From NCBI GenBank assembly GCA_016219545.1, contig JACRMH010000006.1:55014-119013 (forward strand): a stretch of 64,000 bases of DNA. Reading direction: 5' to 3'. Position numbers and translations under genes: made by a program. Of the stretch, positions 24,061 through 32,830 are shown piece by piece. Source of the DNA: Chloroflexota bacterium (lineage in GTDB: Bacteria; Chloroflexota; Anaerolineae; Anaerolineales; Villigracilaceae). Under the pieces are notes generated by a model, which saw only the letters and a program-made list of their open reading frames with translations, was not told the origin of the DNA and made no database searches. Numbering within the stretch: the stretch's first letter is position 1; each line of letters begins with the position of its first letter.

Positions 24061-24542
24061 AAGAGTTTTCCTTCCAGATAGTCAACAATAAATTGCAATG
24101 CGGCTTCGGATGAAGTTTGCTTGTTCTGTTCGCGGTCTCCATCCCAGATAAAATGCCGTGCCCATTCGCCTTCACTTGTAGAGAGTCCCAGCCATGTGGT
24201 GCCGACCGGTTTTCCGGGCATGGCTCCGGTTGGCCCGGCAATCCCACTGACAGATATGCCAATATCAACATGGAATAATTTCCGCGCGCCGCGGGCCATT
24301 TCAAGGACGGTCTCGCGGCTGACCGCTCCATAGGAATTGAGTGTATCCCATGACACGCCCAGCAAACTCGCCTTGGCTTCGTTTGAATAAGAAACAATGC
24401 CGCCAAGAAAATATTCCGAGGAGCCGGAAATGTTCGTGATGCGGTGCGACACCAATCCGCCTGTGCAGGATTCGGCCGTGGCGAGTTTGAGTCCGCGGGC
24501 GAGCAGGGTTTCTTTTAGCACTTCTTCAAGGATGATCTTCAT
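24057..24542 (-). CDS. pncC: CinA C-terminal domain / nicotinamide-nucleotide amidase
   Basis: A 161-residue stand-alone CinA C-terminal domain. The signature is complete: LATAESCTGGLVSHRITNISGSSEYFLGGIVSYSNEAK near the N-terminus, and GISVSGIAGPTGAMPGKPVGTTWLGL in the second half. The enzyme deamidates nicotinamide mononucleotide and so recycles NAD breakdown products. The start at 24542 (MKIILEEVLKE) matches the family length; the longer open frame upstream is not protein-like. It is divergent from the kinase gene, and their -10 boxes lie back to back. Confidence 0.88.
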   Translation of the reverse strand: MKIILEEVLKETLLARGLKLATAESCTGGLVSHRITNISGSSEYFLGGIVSYSNEAKASLLGVSWDTLNSYGAVSRETVLEMARGARKLFHVDIGISVSGIAGPTGAMPGKPVGTTWLGLSTSEGEWARHFIWDGDREQNKQTSSEAALQFIVDYLEGKLL

Positions 24543-24555
24543 GCTGATTTGTCTC

Positions 24556-24575
24556 ATTATACTATCGGGTATAAT
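24556..24575. promoter_or_regulatory. back-to-back -10 boxes of pncC and the kinase
   Basis: TATAAT occurs on the plus strand at 24570-24575 and on the minus strand at 24561-24556. The two boxes sit in one near-palindrome (CATTATAC..GTATAATG). The plus box ends 6 nt before the kinase ATG; the minus box ends 13 nt before the pncC ATG. RNA polymerase could bind only one side at a time. Confidence 0.7.
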
Positions 24576-24581
24576 GCGGCA

Positions 24582-26621
24582 ATGCCTAACGATTGGATCG
24601 GAAAAACTCTTGGAAACGTTCAGATCGTTGAGTTTATTGCACGCGGGGGCATGGCCGAGGTTTATCTTGGCGAACATAAAACACTGAATCGAAAAGTTGC
24701 CGTAAAGATCATGCGCGACCACGTTGACCATGATCCAGATACCCTTAAACGTTTTGACCGCGAAGCGCGCGTGGTTGCGAGTTTGCACCACCCCAATATC
24801 ATTCAACTGTTCGATTATGTCCTGGTGGAAGGCCGTCCATGCCTCATTATGGAATATGTACCGGGGGCTGCGTTTGGAAATTATCTAAAGGCTCTTCATA
24901 AGCGCGGTGAGAAACTTCCGCAGAATGTGGTTGCGAAGGTACTCTCGTCATTGGCCTCAGCCATTGATTATGCTCATGCCCATCGTGTGGTCCATCGGGA
25001 TATAAAGCCCGCCAATATACTTTTGCGTTCGGCCGGTGAAACTGTTGACCCCGACCTGCCTCTGCCTGCGGATGTGGAACCGATCCTTACGGACTTTGGG
25101 CTGGTACGCCTGCTTGATTCATCCCTGCAGACCTCAACAGGGTCGGTCACCGGAACGCCTTCATACATGAGTCCCGAACAGGCGCGCGGCGATAAAGTAG
25201 ACCACCAAACCGACATCTATTCCCTTGGCGTGATCTTGTATGAAATGCTGGCGGGCGTGGTTCCCTTTGAAGCCGAATCATCTTATGGCGTCATGATGAA
25301 ACATCTCAATGAGCCGCCGTCTCCGATCCCCGGAATTTCAAGCAATCTACAGGCAGTCATTGACCGTGCCCTTGCCAAGGACCCCGGTCTTCGTTATGCG
25401 AGCGCTACTGAAATGGCGGATGAGTTTATCGCTGTATTCAACGGTCAGACCATTTCGCAAAACACTCTGGATATACTAAAGACAGCTCAAGCTTCCGCCC
25501 AAAAAGAAAAACCATCCTATGCATTCAATTGGCGTTGGGCGGCAATTGGCTCACTCCTTCTCATTGGTTTGGCATTTGCTGCTTTTCAGTTCTTGATCCC
25601 CGGCATGTCGGATGTCAACCAACCCGTTGGGCATGTTGTATATTCTGATCAAAACGGGCTGATGGATAAAGCCACGATTACATTGACCGGTCTTCCCGCG
25701 CCGAAAGCTGGGACTCATTACGATGTGTGGCTTCTCGCTCAGGGCGGGGAGACCCGCCTCAATATAGGCACTCTTACAATAGATGAACCCGCCCAGGGAA
25801 AGTTGGTTTACACCAATTCAAACCTGGATAATATCCTCTCGTTGTTTGACCAGCTTGAAGTTACGGTTGAGGCGGATAATGATCCAAACCCGGATGTCTC
25901 CTCCGGCAATGTGGCCGCATCCTCAATATTTCCTCCGCTGGCTTTGGTGCATGTGCGTCATGTTTTGGTTGCGTTCTCCAAGGCTCCGGATGGATACGCT
26001 CTCATTCAGGGATTATGGGGTTCTTCAGACTTGTTATATACAGAGGTGGACGATTTACAGAAAGGCTTTTCGAATGGCGATGAAGCCGCTGTCCGCCTCA
26101 AGACTGAAGAGATCATTAACCTGATCGTGGGAAGCGAGAACAAGGATCAATATGCCGATTGGAATAAAGACGGCACGGTCAATGATTCTTCAGATGGCTT
26201 TGGCTTGCTTCATAATGGCGAGCCGGGTTATGTCGAGCAAGGCTACATCTCTCATACCATCTCACATGCGCAGTTTGCCGCCCAAGCCGTGGATGCCACG
26301 GAGAACATCAAAACTCAAAGCGCGAATGTGGTGATCTGCCTGGAGAATATGAAAGGCTGGTCTGAGCAACTGCTTAAGAAAATTTTGGAGTTACAGTCCA
26401 TGCCTTTTGGCGCGGATATGGAACCGGTCATTGCTGAAATAAAGATACTTTCAGACCATATCATCTCAGGTACTGACACAAATGGTAATAAGAAGATCGA
26501 GCCTGTCACCGGCGAAGGCGGCGCAACGACCGCTTATGAATACGCCTACTATATGGCAGACATGCCATTACTCCCTGGGCTTCATCGCATTCCGCCGCCT
26601 GCGCCGACTCAAAAACCATAG
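24582..26621 (+). CDS. Ser/Thr protein kinase with RskA-like outer domain
   Basis: A 679-residue membrane kinase. The N-terminal Hanks-type domain (about 12-285) has the G-loop ARGGMAEVYLG, catalytic K42, HRDIKPAN (138-145), DFG (171-173) and activation-loop GTPSYMSPEQARG. A juxtamembrane linker leads to one helix at about 320-340. The outer part contains LPAPKAGTHYDVWLLAQGGE and LEVTVEADNDPNP (about 371-440), the pattern of the anti-sigma factor RskA C-terminal domain. Further on lie two Asp/Asn-rich loops that look like EF-hand/dockerin calcium sites (DWNKDGTVNDSSDG at 527-540 and DTNGNKKIEP). It may sense an outside ligand and signal by phosphorylation. The start at 24582 is 6 nt after TATAAT, so the transcript is probably leaderless. 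Confidence 0.88.
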   Translation: MPNDWIGKTLGNVQIVEFIARGGMAEVYLGEHKTLNRKVAVKIMRDHVDHDPDTLKRFDREARVVASLHHPNIIQLFDYVLVEGRPCLIMEYVPGAAFGNYLKALHKRGEKLPQNVVAKVLSSLASAIDYAHAHRVVHRDIKPANILLRSAGETVDPDLPLPADVEPILTDFGLVRLLDSSLQTSTGSVTGTPSYMSPEQARGDKVDHQTDIYSLGVILYEMLAGVVPFEAESSYGVMMKHLNEPPSPIPGISSNLQAVIDRALAKDPGLRYASATEMADEFIAVFNGQTISQNTLDILKTAQASAQKEKPSYAFNWRWAAIGSLLLIGLAFAAFQFLIPGMSDVNQPVGHVVYSDQNGLMDKATITLTGLPAPKAGTHYDVWLLAQGGETRLNIGTLTIDEPAQGKLVYTNSNLDNILSLFDQLEVTVEADNDPNPDVSSGNVAASSIFPPLALVHVRHVLVAFSKAPDGYALIQGLWGSSDLLYTEVDDLQKGFSNGDEAAVRLKTEEIINLIVGSENKDQYADWNKDGTVNDSSDGFGLLHNGEPGYVEQGYISHTISHAQFAAQAVDATENIKTQSANVVICLENMKGWSEQLLKKILELQSMPFGADMEPVIAEIKILSDHIISGTDTNGNKKIEPVTGEGGATTAYEYAYYMADMPLLPGLHRIPPPAPTQKP

Positions 26622-26641
26622 AAGCAAACTTCTTGAAAATA

Positions 26642-26680
26642 AAAGCTCCTGTCATTTTCTGGCAGGAGCTTTGTTGTTTG
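26642..26680 (+). terminator. intrinsic terminator after the kinase gene
   Basis: AAAGCTCCTG (26642-26651) and CAGGAGCTTT (26663-26672) pair perfectly and are followed by a T-rich tail. It lies between convergent genes and can serve both strands. Confidence 0.8.
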
Positions 26681-26702
26681 TTACGGCGTTGACTTATTTA
26701 TG

Positions 26703-27017
26703 TCAACATCCCTGGACGGAACAATAACCTATATAGGCACCATAGGCCGCGTTAATACAGCCTGCGATCAGGCCAAGTCCGCAAAGGACAATGCCAATGA
26801 TCGCCAGCGTTTTCTGCGATTGATCCTTCATGCCGAAAATTCCAAGCACCACCCCGATAATGGAAAGTGGGATCCCGCAGATGGGCAGGAACCATGCACA
26901 CAAGTTAAGAACGCCCAGAACCAGCGATGCAATCGCCATATACTTTGCATTTTGATTTGGGGCAGGCATTTGGGCAGATGACGGCGAAAATCCAGATTGG
27001 TTTGATTCCATTTTCAT
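26703..27017 (-). CDS. DUF4190-like membrane protein
   Basis: A 104-residue protein with a polar, proline-rich start (MKMESNQSGFSPSSAQMPAPNQNAK) and two membrane helices with the repeated glycine-rich pattern AIASLVLGVLNLCAWF and SIIGVVLGIFGMK, then a third helix. This alternating ASLVLGIL / P-LSIIGVVLGI pattern is typical of DUF4190 proteins of unknown function. Three late cysteines (GYCSVQGC and one before) may form a disulfide. A ribosome site AAAGGAGAA lies upstream; the ATG two codons later (27011) is an alternative start. Confidence 0.7.
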   Translation of the reverse strand: MKMESNQSGFSPSSAQMPAPNQNAKYMAIASLVLGVLNLCAWFLPICGIPLSIIGVVLGIFGMKDQSQKTLAIIGIVLCGLGLIAGCINAAYGAYIGYCSVQGC

Positions 27018-27181
27018 TCTCCTTTTGTATGTTTGGTCTCATTGTACTTTATCCGAATTGATGTGACACCCCCCATCTTTCTCATTATCATATACAGGGT
27101 ATCGCATAATTTACTAAAATTATACTTGGATTTCTTCCAGCAGTTTTTTCAAAAAAATTCGGTAATTTATGGAAGAAGCGA

Positions 27182-27187
27182 TAAAAT
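27182..27187 (+). promoter_or_regulatory. -10 box of the PIG-L gene
   Basis: TAAAAT ends 6 nt before the ATG at 27194, with no ribosome-binding site between them, fitting the leaderless pattern of this window. Confidence 0.45.
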
Positions 27188-27193
27188 ACTTGT

Positions 27194-27925
27194 ATGTCAA
27201 ACGAAAAAGAATATCTCCCAAAAATTGCAATGTCCATTCAAGCCCACCCCGATGACCAGGATTTTACTGTTGCCGGCACCCTGGCGAAGTGGGCGAAGGC
27301 AGGTTGCAAAGTCATCTCTGTGCTTATCACCAGCGGTGACTCAGGCTCGAATGATGTCAGCAAGGGTGTGGAGTATAAGCCTATGCTGGCGAAAATTCGT
27401 GAAGAAGAGCAGCGGTCCGCAAATGCTGTGCTTGGCATCGCTGAAACGGTTTTCCTGCATTACCCCGATGGAGAACTCGTGGCAAGCATGGAATTACGCA
27501 AAGAGTTGACCCGCCTCATCCGCATCTACAAACCTGACGTAGTCGTTTCAGGCGACCCTTCGGGCTGGTTCTATGGAAATGGATACATCAACCACCCCGA
27601 CCATCGCGCCGCGGCCGAGTCTGCGGTGTATGCGGTCTTCCCGTCAGCAGGGACAAGGCTCATTTTCACCGACCTGCTCAAAGCGGGGTATGAACCGCAC
27701 AACGTCAAACGCCTGTACATCCACGGCACAGAAAAATCCGATACCTGGGTGGACATTAGCGAGACCCTTGATATTAAGATCGAAGCGTTGAAGAAACATA
27801 TCAGCCAATCGGATACGCATGAAGTTGATAAATGGATCCGCGAATGGGCGCAGGAGGAAGGCAAGGAAAAAGGACTCGCCTTTGCCGAGGCTTATCGCGT
27901 GATGATCCTGCAAAACGAGGAGTAA
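27194..27925 (+). CDS. PIG-L family deacetylase (LmbE-like)
   Basis: A 243-residue zinc-dependent deacetylase. The metal-site motif AHPDDQDFTVAGTLAKW (A17 onward) supplies His and Asp ligands, and the later HPDHRAAAESAVYAVFP gives the third ligand. GDSGSND follows the second strand, as usual. Members remove acetyl groups from N-acetylglucosamine-type sugars in lipids, thiols or antibiotics. The substrate here is not evident. It is flanked by palindromic repeats and has no obvious partner gene, so it is likely a single transcription unit. Confidence 0.88.
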   Translation: MSNEKEYLPKIAMSIQAHPDDQDFTVAGTLAKWAKAGCKVISVLITSGDSGSNDVSKGVEYKPMLAKIREEEQRSANAVLGIAETVFLHYPDGELVASMELRKELTRLIRIYKPDVVVSGDPSGWFYGNGYINHPDHRAAAESAVYAVFPSAGTRLIFTDLLKAGYEPHNVKRLYIHGTEKSDTWVDISETLDIKIEALKKHISQSDTHEVDKWIREWAQEEGKEKGLAFAEAYRVMILQNEE

Positions 27926-27934
27926 TATTGTAGC

Positions 27935-27976
27935 GCGACATTTATGTCGCAAACTGTGAAAGCGACATAAATGTCG
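27935..27976. repeat. paired GCGACATTTATGTCGC palindromes
   Basis: A 16-bp near-palindrome (27935-27950) and its inverted partner (27962-27976) lie 11 bp apart, so either alone or both together can form stems. They occupy the gap between the PIG-L gene and comEC. Confidence 0.65.
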
Positions 27977-28002
27977 TGGTACTCCAACGTCAAAATCTAA
28001 TG

Positions 28003-28008
28003 TACAAT
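28003..28008 (+). promoter_or_regulatory. -10 box of comEC
   Basis: TACAAT in a TGTACAATTCCCGCC context ends 7 nt before the comEC ATG. No ribosome site is present, consistent with leaderless transcription. Confidence 0.5.
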
Positions 28009-28015
28009 TCCCGCC

Positions 28016-30385
28016 ATGCCATTGCTGTGGATTGCACTTTCCTTTATCACAGGCATCGTTATCGCGAGCCTGTTTTCTGTTTCTGCCTATATCTGGCTCG
28101 GCATCGCGCTTGCGCTTTTACTCATCTTCATTCTTTTCCGCCTTCCGCGATTTTCATCAAACCCAATATCAAAATTTCTTCTGCGCCTCCCGCTGTCTTC
28201 TTTCTTCATTCTTCTTTCATTCTTTCTCGGCGCCGCGCTGTATCAATTCCGCCAGCCGAACATTGACCCATTCCACATTGCCTTCTATAACGACCGCGAT
28301 TATGACATGCTGGTCACCGGCACATTAGCAGAGCCGCCAGATTACCGCGATGCGTACACCAATCTGCGCCTCAATGTCGAAGCAGTGGATTCAGGCAGCG
28401 ACGATCTGCCTGTTTCCGGCATTTTGCTGGTGCGTGTTCCCCAGAACCAAACTTATGAATATGGTCAACGCGTGAGGGTGCGCGGGAATTTGAAAACGCC
28501 GCCGGAGAACGAGGAATTTTCATACCGTGATTATCTCGCGCGTGACGGCGTTTATTCCTATATGTCCAATGCCGAGGTGACCTTGCTTCCGGGCAATGAC
28601 GGCAATGTCGTAAAGAGGGCGGTCTATAAATTGAAAGACAGGATGCTTCAAAATACGTATCGTCTCTTCAATGACCCCGAAGCATCCTTGCTTGCAGGTA
28701 TTTTGCTGGGCGTGGATACAGGTCTCACGACGGATCTGCAGAATGCTTTCAAGAACACCGGCACTGCGCACATCATTGCGATCTCAGGATTTAACATCGC
28801 CATCATCGCGGGCATCTTCTTTTCCATGTTCAAGAACATGTTCGGCGAAAGACTCGGCGCGGTCTTTGCTATTCTCGCGATTGCGTTTTATACTTTCCTC
28901 GTCGGTGCGGATGCGGCTGTGGTGCGCGCCGCGTTGATGGGAAGCATTTCATTGTTGGCGCGTCAACTTGGCAGACGCAACGCGGGGCTGAATGCACTCG
29001 CTGTAGTTGCACTGATTATGGCGATCATCAATCCATTGGTGCTATGGGATGTGGGTTTTCAACTTTCGTTCTTTGCCACACTCGGCCTTATCCTTTATGC
29101 CGAACCATTTTCAAACTTCACCGGCAGCCTGATCTCAAAGATCACAAAAACTGCCAACAGCACGCTCACCAAAATCATCAACGATAACGTCATCCTGACA
29201 TTCGCCGCACAACTAACCACCATCCCGATCATGGCCTATCATTTCAAACGCATCTCCCTTATTTCATTTGTCGCCAATCCGTTCATTCTTTTTGTGCAAC
29301 CCGCAGTGATGGTCATTGGCGGGCTGGCTGTATTCGTCAGCCTGATCTTCCAGCCGCTGGGTCAACTCATTGCATGGTTTGCGTGGCCGTTCTCTGCATA
29401 TACGATCCGCATGGTGGAATTATTTAATAAAGTTCCGCACGGGACAATTTATCTGGGGGACTCCTCGCTTTGGATCGTTTCCGGTTTTTATATCGCGCTC
29501 TTTGCTGTGACCTTTAACTGGTCCCGCATTAAAGAGTGGATTCAATCTCTGGCAGGCCCGCTTCGTGCCGTTGCGCTGACGGTGACTCTTGCGATCCTGT
29601 TTGCATGTACGGTTGTGATCTGGCGCTCCACTGCAACTGCGGGTGACGGTCAACTTCACATTACTTTCCTTGAAGTGGGTTCCGCCGATGCCATCCTCAT
29701 TCAAACCCCTGAAGGCAGGAATGTCCTCATCAACGGCGGACCAAGCACTTCGCAGCTTTCCGATGAACTGGGCAGGAGGCTGCCATTTTTTAGCCGCAAA
29801 CTAGATTGGCTCATCATTGCATCCACACAGGAGGAACAGCTTGCCGCGCTTCCGCGTGTGGTGGAAAGATATCCGCCCGAAAATGTTTTGTGGAGCGGCA
29901 ATGTGCAGGCTTCGTTCTCTGCTCAAACGCTGGATAAATTCTTCGCTCAGAACAGCATCCCTGTCAGCCGCGCTGAAGCAGGACAAAGGCTTGAGTTGGG
30001 TGGCGGCTCATTTATTGAGGTGCAGGCCACAGGTCCGAAAGGAAGCGTGCTTGTCATCGAATATAAAAATTTCCGCGCGCTTCTTCCTCTTGGGCTTAGC
30101 GCCGGTATGCTGGAGTCGCTTGAGTTCGGAAATGCGGTCGGCAAGGTGGATGTGCTGTTGCTGGCCGATTCAGGGTATGCGGCCTCCAATCCGCCGGATG
30201 TGGTTCAGAATGTGAACCCGCAATTGGTGGTGCTGGATGTCGCCGCCGGTGATGAGAATGGACTCCCTTCGCAGGATGTGTTGGACGCGTTGGAAGGGTA
30301 TTCGTTGCTGCGGACAGACCGCAGCGGTTGGATCTCTGTGATCACAGATGGGAATACCATGCGCGTGGAAGCGGAACGGAAATAG
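28016..30385 (+). CDS. comEC: ComEC/Rec2-family DNA uptake protein with degenerate MBL domain
   Basis: A 789-residue membrane protein. The N-terminal part is the DUF4131-type region with an OB-like fold (about 85-200), then the Competence domain of many helices with LAGILLGVDTGLTTDLQNAFKNTGTAHIIAISGFNIAII (about 224-262), the family signature. It would carry single-stranded DNA across the membrane in transformation. The C-terminal domain (about 543-789) has the usual ITFLEVGSADAILIQTPEGRNVLINGG strand, but the zinc site that should read HxHxDH is STQEEQ at 603-608. That domain therefore lacks the ligands for metal and is probably not a nuclease. Confidence 0.88.
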   Translation: MPLLWIALSFITGIVIASLFSVSAYIWLGIALALLLIFILFRLPRFSSNPISKFLLRLPLSSFFILLSFFLGAALYQFRQPNIDPFHIAFYNDRDYDMLVTGTLAEPPDYRDAYTNLRLNVEAVDSGSDDLPVSGILLVRVPQNQTYEYGQRVRVRGNLKTPPENEEFSYRDYLARDGVYSYMSNAEVTLLPGNDGNVVKRAVYKLKDRMLQNTYRLFNDPEASLLAGILLGVDTGLTTDLQNAFKNTGTAHIIAISGFNIAIIAGIFFSMFKNMFGERLGAVFAILAIAFYTFLVGADAAVVRAALMGSISLLARQLGRRNAGLNALAVVALIMAIINPLVLWDVGFQLSFFATLGLILYAEPFSNFTGSLISKITKTANSTLTKIINDNVILTFAAQLTTIPIMAYHFKRISLISFVANPFILFVQPAVMVIGGLAVFVSLIFQPLGQLIAWFAWPFSAYTIRMVELFNKVPHGTIYLGDSSLWIVSGFYIALFAVTFNWSRIKEWIQSLAGPLRAVALTVTLAILFACTVVIWRSTATAGDGQLHITFLEVGSADAILIQTPEGRNVLINGGPSTSQLSDELGRRLPFFSRKLDWLIIASTQEEQLAALPRVVERYPPENVLWSGNVQASFSAQTLDKFFAQNSIPVSRAEAGQRLELGGGSFIEVQATGPKGSVLVIEYKNFRALLPLGLSAGMLESLEFGNAVGKVDVLLLADSGYAASNPPDVVQNVNPQLVVLDVAAGDENGLPSQDVLDALEGYSLLRTDRSGWISVITDGNTMRVEAERK

Positions 30386-30451
30386 GATTAATGTACCCTT
30401 CGTCTGCGCTGTGGAAATGCTAAAATGTCTGTCACAAAAAAGGAGAATGAA

Positions 30452-31105
30452 ATGAAATCAATTGGTGTAAGAGCGTATTTGTTTTTTGGGGTGTTGGCAT
30501 TATCCGCACTTGCCTGCTCATCATTGAGCGCGGGTAATTTGCTTGACTCTCCCCTGGTCAAAGATGATTTTTCAGATTCCACCAGCGGGTGGGGCACCGG
30601 CACGGATGATGCCAGTTCGGTGGAATATGCAGATGGCGGCTTGAAGATGATCGTGTATCAGCCGCGCTATGTGACCTGGTCAACTCCAGACACGGAGACC
30701 TACGAGAATGTTCATGTTGAGATCACTGTAAATAATCAAAGCTCCGATCCGCAGGCGTTTTTTGGCATCGTCTGCAATGAGCAGGGTTCCACAACGTCAT
30801 TCTATTATATGGGCATCTCGTCTGAAGGTTATTATGCTTTCATCAAATCTGCAGAAGGCCAGCAGGATGAATATCTTAAGGAAGGCAATTCGGATGCTGT
30901 TGCCGCCGCCGCATCGTCCCCCATTCAACTGGGATTGGATTGCGGTAACGGTACATTGACCTTGTATGTGAACGGTCAACAAATTGACACAGTGTCTGAT
31001 GCCAGCTACACGAGCGGAGGCGTTGGCATTTTCGTTGGAAGCGATGATGAGGAAACCGGCGCAACCGTCACATTCGATAATTTTGCACTGACGAAATTGA
31101 AGTAA
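30452..31105 (+). CDS. lipoprotein with lectin/GH16-like beta domain
   Basis: A 217-residue lipoprotein. The start at 30452 follows AAAAAAGGAGAA, and the signal peptide ends in the lipobox LSALAC. The mature domain (about 40-217) starts LVKDDFSDSTSGWGTG and ends TVTFDNFALTKLK, the usual edges of a concanavalin-like jelly-roll domain as in 3-keto-disaccharide hydrolase or LamG-type proteins. It probably binds or processes sugars outside the cell. The protein at 54869 has the same two edges (YFWPVG.. to ..FEFDDLVIYS), so the two are likely paralogues. Confidence 0.65.
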   Translation: MKSIGVRAYLFFGVLALSALACSSLSAGNLLDSPLVKDDFSDSTSGWGTGTDDASSVEYADGGLKMIVYQPRYVTWSTPDTETYENVHVEITVNNQSSDPQAFFGIVCNEQGSTTSFYYMGISSEGYYAFIKSAEGQQDEYLKEGNSDAVAAAASSPIQLGLDCGNGTLTLYVNGQQIDTVSDASYTSGGVGIFVGSDDEETGATVTFDNFALTKLK

Positions 31106-31132
31106 ACCTTTAACTCTTTGGTTCTCTTGCAA

Positions 31133-31165
31133 AATGGTCCCTGTGCGAAAAGCGCGGGGACCATT
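31133..31165 (+). terminator. hairpin after the lipoprotein gene
   Basis: AATGGTCCC (31133-31141) pairs with GGGACCATT (31157-31165) around a 15-nt loop. There is no T-run, so terminator activity is uncertain. Confidence 0.45.
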
Positions 31166-31229
31166 ACAGCTATGCTGCATACTGATAGTACCTGAGTTTA
31201 AAGTGTTTTCTCACTAGAGAGGATTGAAA

Positions 31230-32717
31230 ATGAGAAAGCTTTTTATTATTTTTTTGTGTCCGTTTCTTTTGTTGGGATGTATTGAGCAAAGACATAATAA
31301 CGTTCCAGTGGTCACTCCGACATCTGTAATTACAGAAACTTTAATAGTGCCCACCTCCTTCTACACTGTTACTCCTCTGCCCGCTACGCTCAGGCCAAGT
31401 GTTACGCCATCTTTAACCCCAACAAAGATAAATACGCCAACCTCAGATTTCCAAAATATCACACAAGTTATATTTACTCCCGCTTCACCGGCCATCTGTC
31501 CCCCGGACGCCACATCAGAAATTGAAATTCCAACTGAACAGCCGCTGGGTGGACCGACAATGACAATTGAGCTGCCGTTGGATGGAACAACAATAATGAC
31601 GGTTTTGAATAACGGCGGGGTCAAGCAAATAGTAAGATTCTTGTCCAAGAAAGATGAGCTGAATTTCAGGTATGAAGATTTGACAAACGATGGTGTTCCT
31701 GAATTAATAGTACGAAATTGGTATAAAGATTCTGTGTCGGTTTATGGTTGTCAGAATGGGGAGTATAAAAACCTTCTAATAGTAGTTGGCAGGGGTGTTG
31801 AAGCTACTCCTGAAATTATAGCAATTCAAGATTTAAATCACAACGGGGTTAAGGAATTAGTTATTGAGATGACGGCCTCCCACTGTTGTACCCAGATAAT
31901 GGACTACGAATGGAATGGAGAAAGATTTAAAAGCCTAGTCAAGACTTGGAATGTTGACAACTTTGGCGGCAAGCGCGAATATCTCTTATATAGTGATATA
32001 GCTGAATTAGGCGGTATTGCCCGGGCACGCGTTGCTGATGTTGATGGTAACGGTGTATACGAGCTTATACTGGATGGCGGCCGGCCGAGTTACACAAGCG
32101 GATGGTTAGGCGTAGACGGTCCTTGGCGTATGGAAAAATTAATTTATATGTGGAATGGGGAGAATTATGTTTGGTATTCTCAGGAAAATTATCCCCCCAA
32201 TTTTCGTTTTGAAGCGATTCAAGATGGAGATACCGAAACTTTAAGGGGAAATTACGACTCAGCGCTTAAATTTTATCGAGCTGCGATCTTTGACGATAAA
32301 TTGAAAAGCTGGACTCAGGAAGCGTGGCGTGATCTATTAATGCAAAATGAAGAAGCGCAGCTTCTCAGCTATCCAGATATTAATAAAATGCCTTTTAATC
32401 AAAAGGAATACGATCAATTGGCTGCTTATGCCCGTTATAGGATTATGCTTCTTTATTTAAAGCAAGGATGGGAGAGCGATGCAAAAACTGTTTATGAAAC
32501 CCTGGTGGAAAAATATCCCCAGGGGAATTCAGGGTATCCATATACGGAATTGGCCGCGGCATTTTGGAACGAATTCCAATCATCCCATGATGTTTCTTCT
32601 TCATGCGGCAAAGCAATGAATTATGCTGTCAACCATGCAGAGATTTTAGAACCACTAGGGTCGCATGGGCTTTTTGATAAACACTATGAGCCTGAAGACA
32701 TCTGCTATTTTGAATAA
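31230..32717 (+). CDS. lipoprotein with VCBS/FG-GAP-like and TPR-like regions
   Basis: A 495-residue lipoprotein; signal peptide MRKLFIIFLCPFLLLGC with Cys17 as the lipid site, then a Thr/Pro-rich linker to about 95. The middle (about 140-330) contains three aspartate-rich loops such as YEDLTNDGVPELIVRN, IQDLNHNGVKELVIEM and VADVDGNGVYELILDG. These match the calcium-binding loops of FG-GAP/VCBS beta-propeller repeats. The last 160 residues are helical with a repeat pattern resembling TPR (LRGNYDSALKFYRAAIFDD). The role is likely extracellular binding. Base composition is lower in GC than the neighbours. A TTG two codons upstream is unlikely to be the start because GAGAGGA points to the ATG at 31230. 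Confidence 0.6.
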   Translation: MRKLFIIFLCPFLLLGCIEQRHNNVPVVTPTSVITETLIVPTSFYTVTPLPATLRPSVTPSLTPTKINTPTSDFQNITQVIFTPASPAICPPDATSEIEIPTEQPLGGPTMTIELPLDGTTIMTVLNNGGVKQIVRFLSKKDELNFRYEDLTNDGVPELIVRNWYKDSVSVYGCQNGEYKNLLIVVGRGVEATPEIIAIQDLNHNGVKELVIEMTASHCCTQIMDYEWNGERFKSLVKTWNVDNFGGKREYLLYSDIAELGGIARARVADVDGNGVYELILDGGRPSYTSGWLGVDGPWRMEKLIYMWNGENYVWYSQENYPPNFRFEAIQDGDTETLRGNYDSALKFYRAAIFDDKLKSWTQEAWRDLLMQNEEAQLLSYPDINKMPFNQKEYDQLAAYARYRIMLLYLKQGWESDAKTVYETLVEKYPQGNSGYPYTELAAAFWNEFQSSHDVSSSCGKAMNYAVNHAEILEPLGSHGLFDKHYEPEDICYFE

Positions 32718-32780
32718 GGACGAACTGGGAGAATATTTCCTAATCAATCTATCATCTTGCAATAAGGAAGTTTTTTTAGA

Positions 32781-32815
32781 ATGGGCGCATCTTATGGGTG
32801 ACGCCCATCTTTTAT
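32781..32815 (+). terminator. terminator-like hairpin before msrP
   Basis: ATGGGCG (32781-32787) and CGCCCAT (32802-32808) pair and are followed by CTTTTATTGTTT. It separates the lipoprotein gene from msrP. Confidence 0.6.
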
Positions 32816-32830
32816 TGTTTGGAGAGAACC

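Noticed and set aside
30452..32717. The two adjacent lipoprotein genes as one broken gene
   Set aside because: Each has its own signal peptide, lipobox and ribosome site, and the domains differ.
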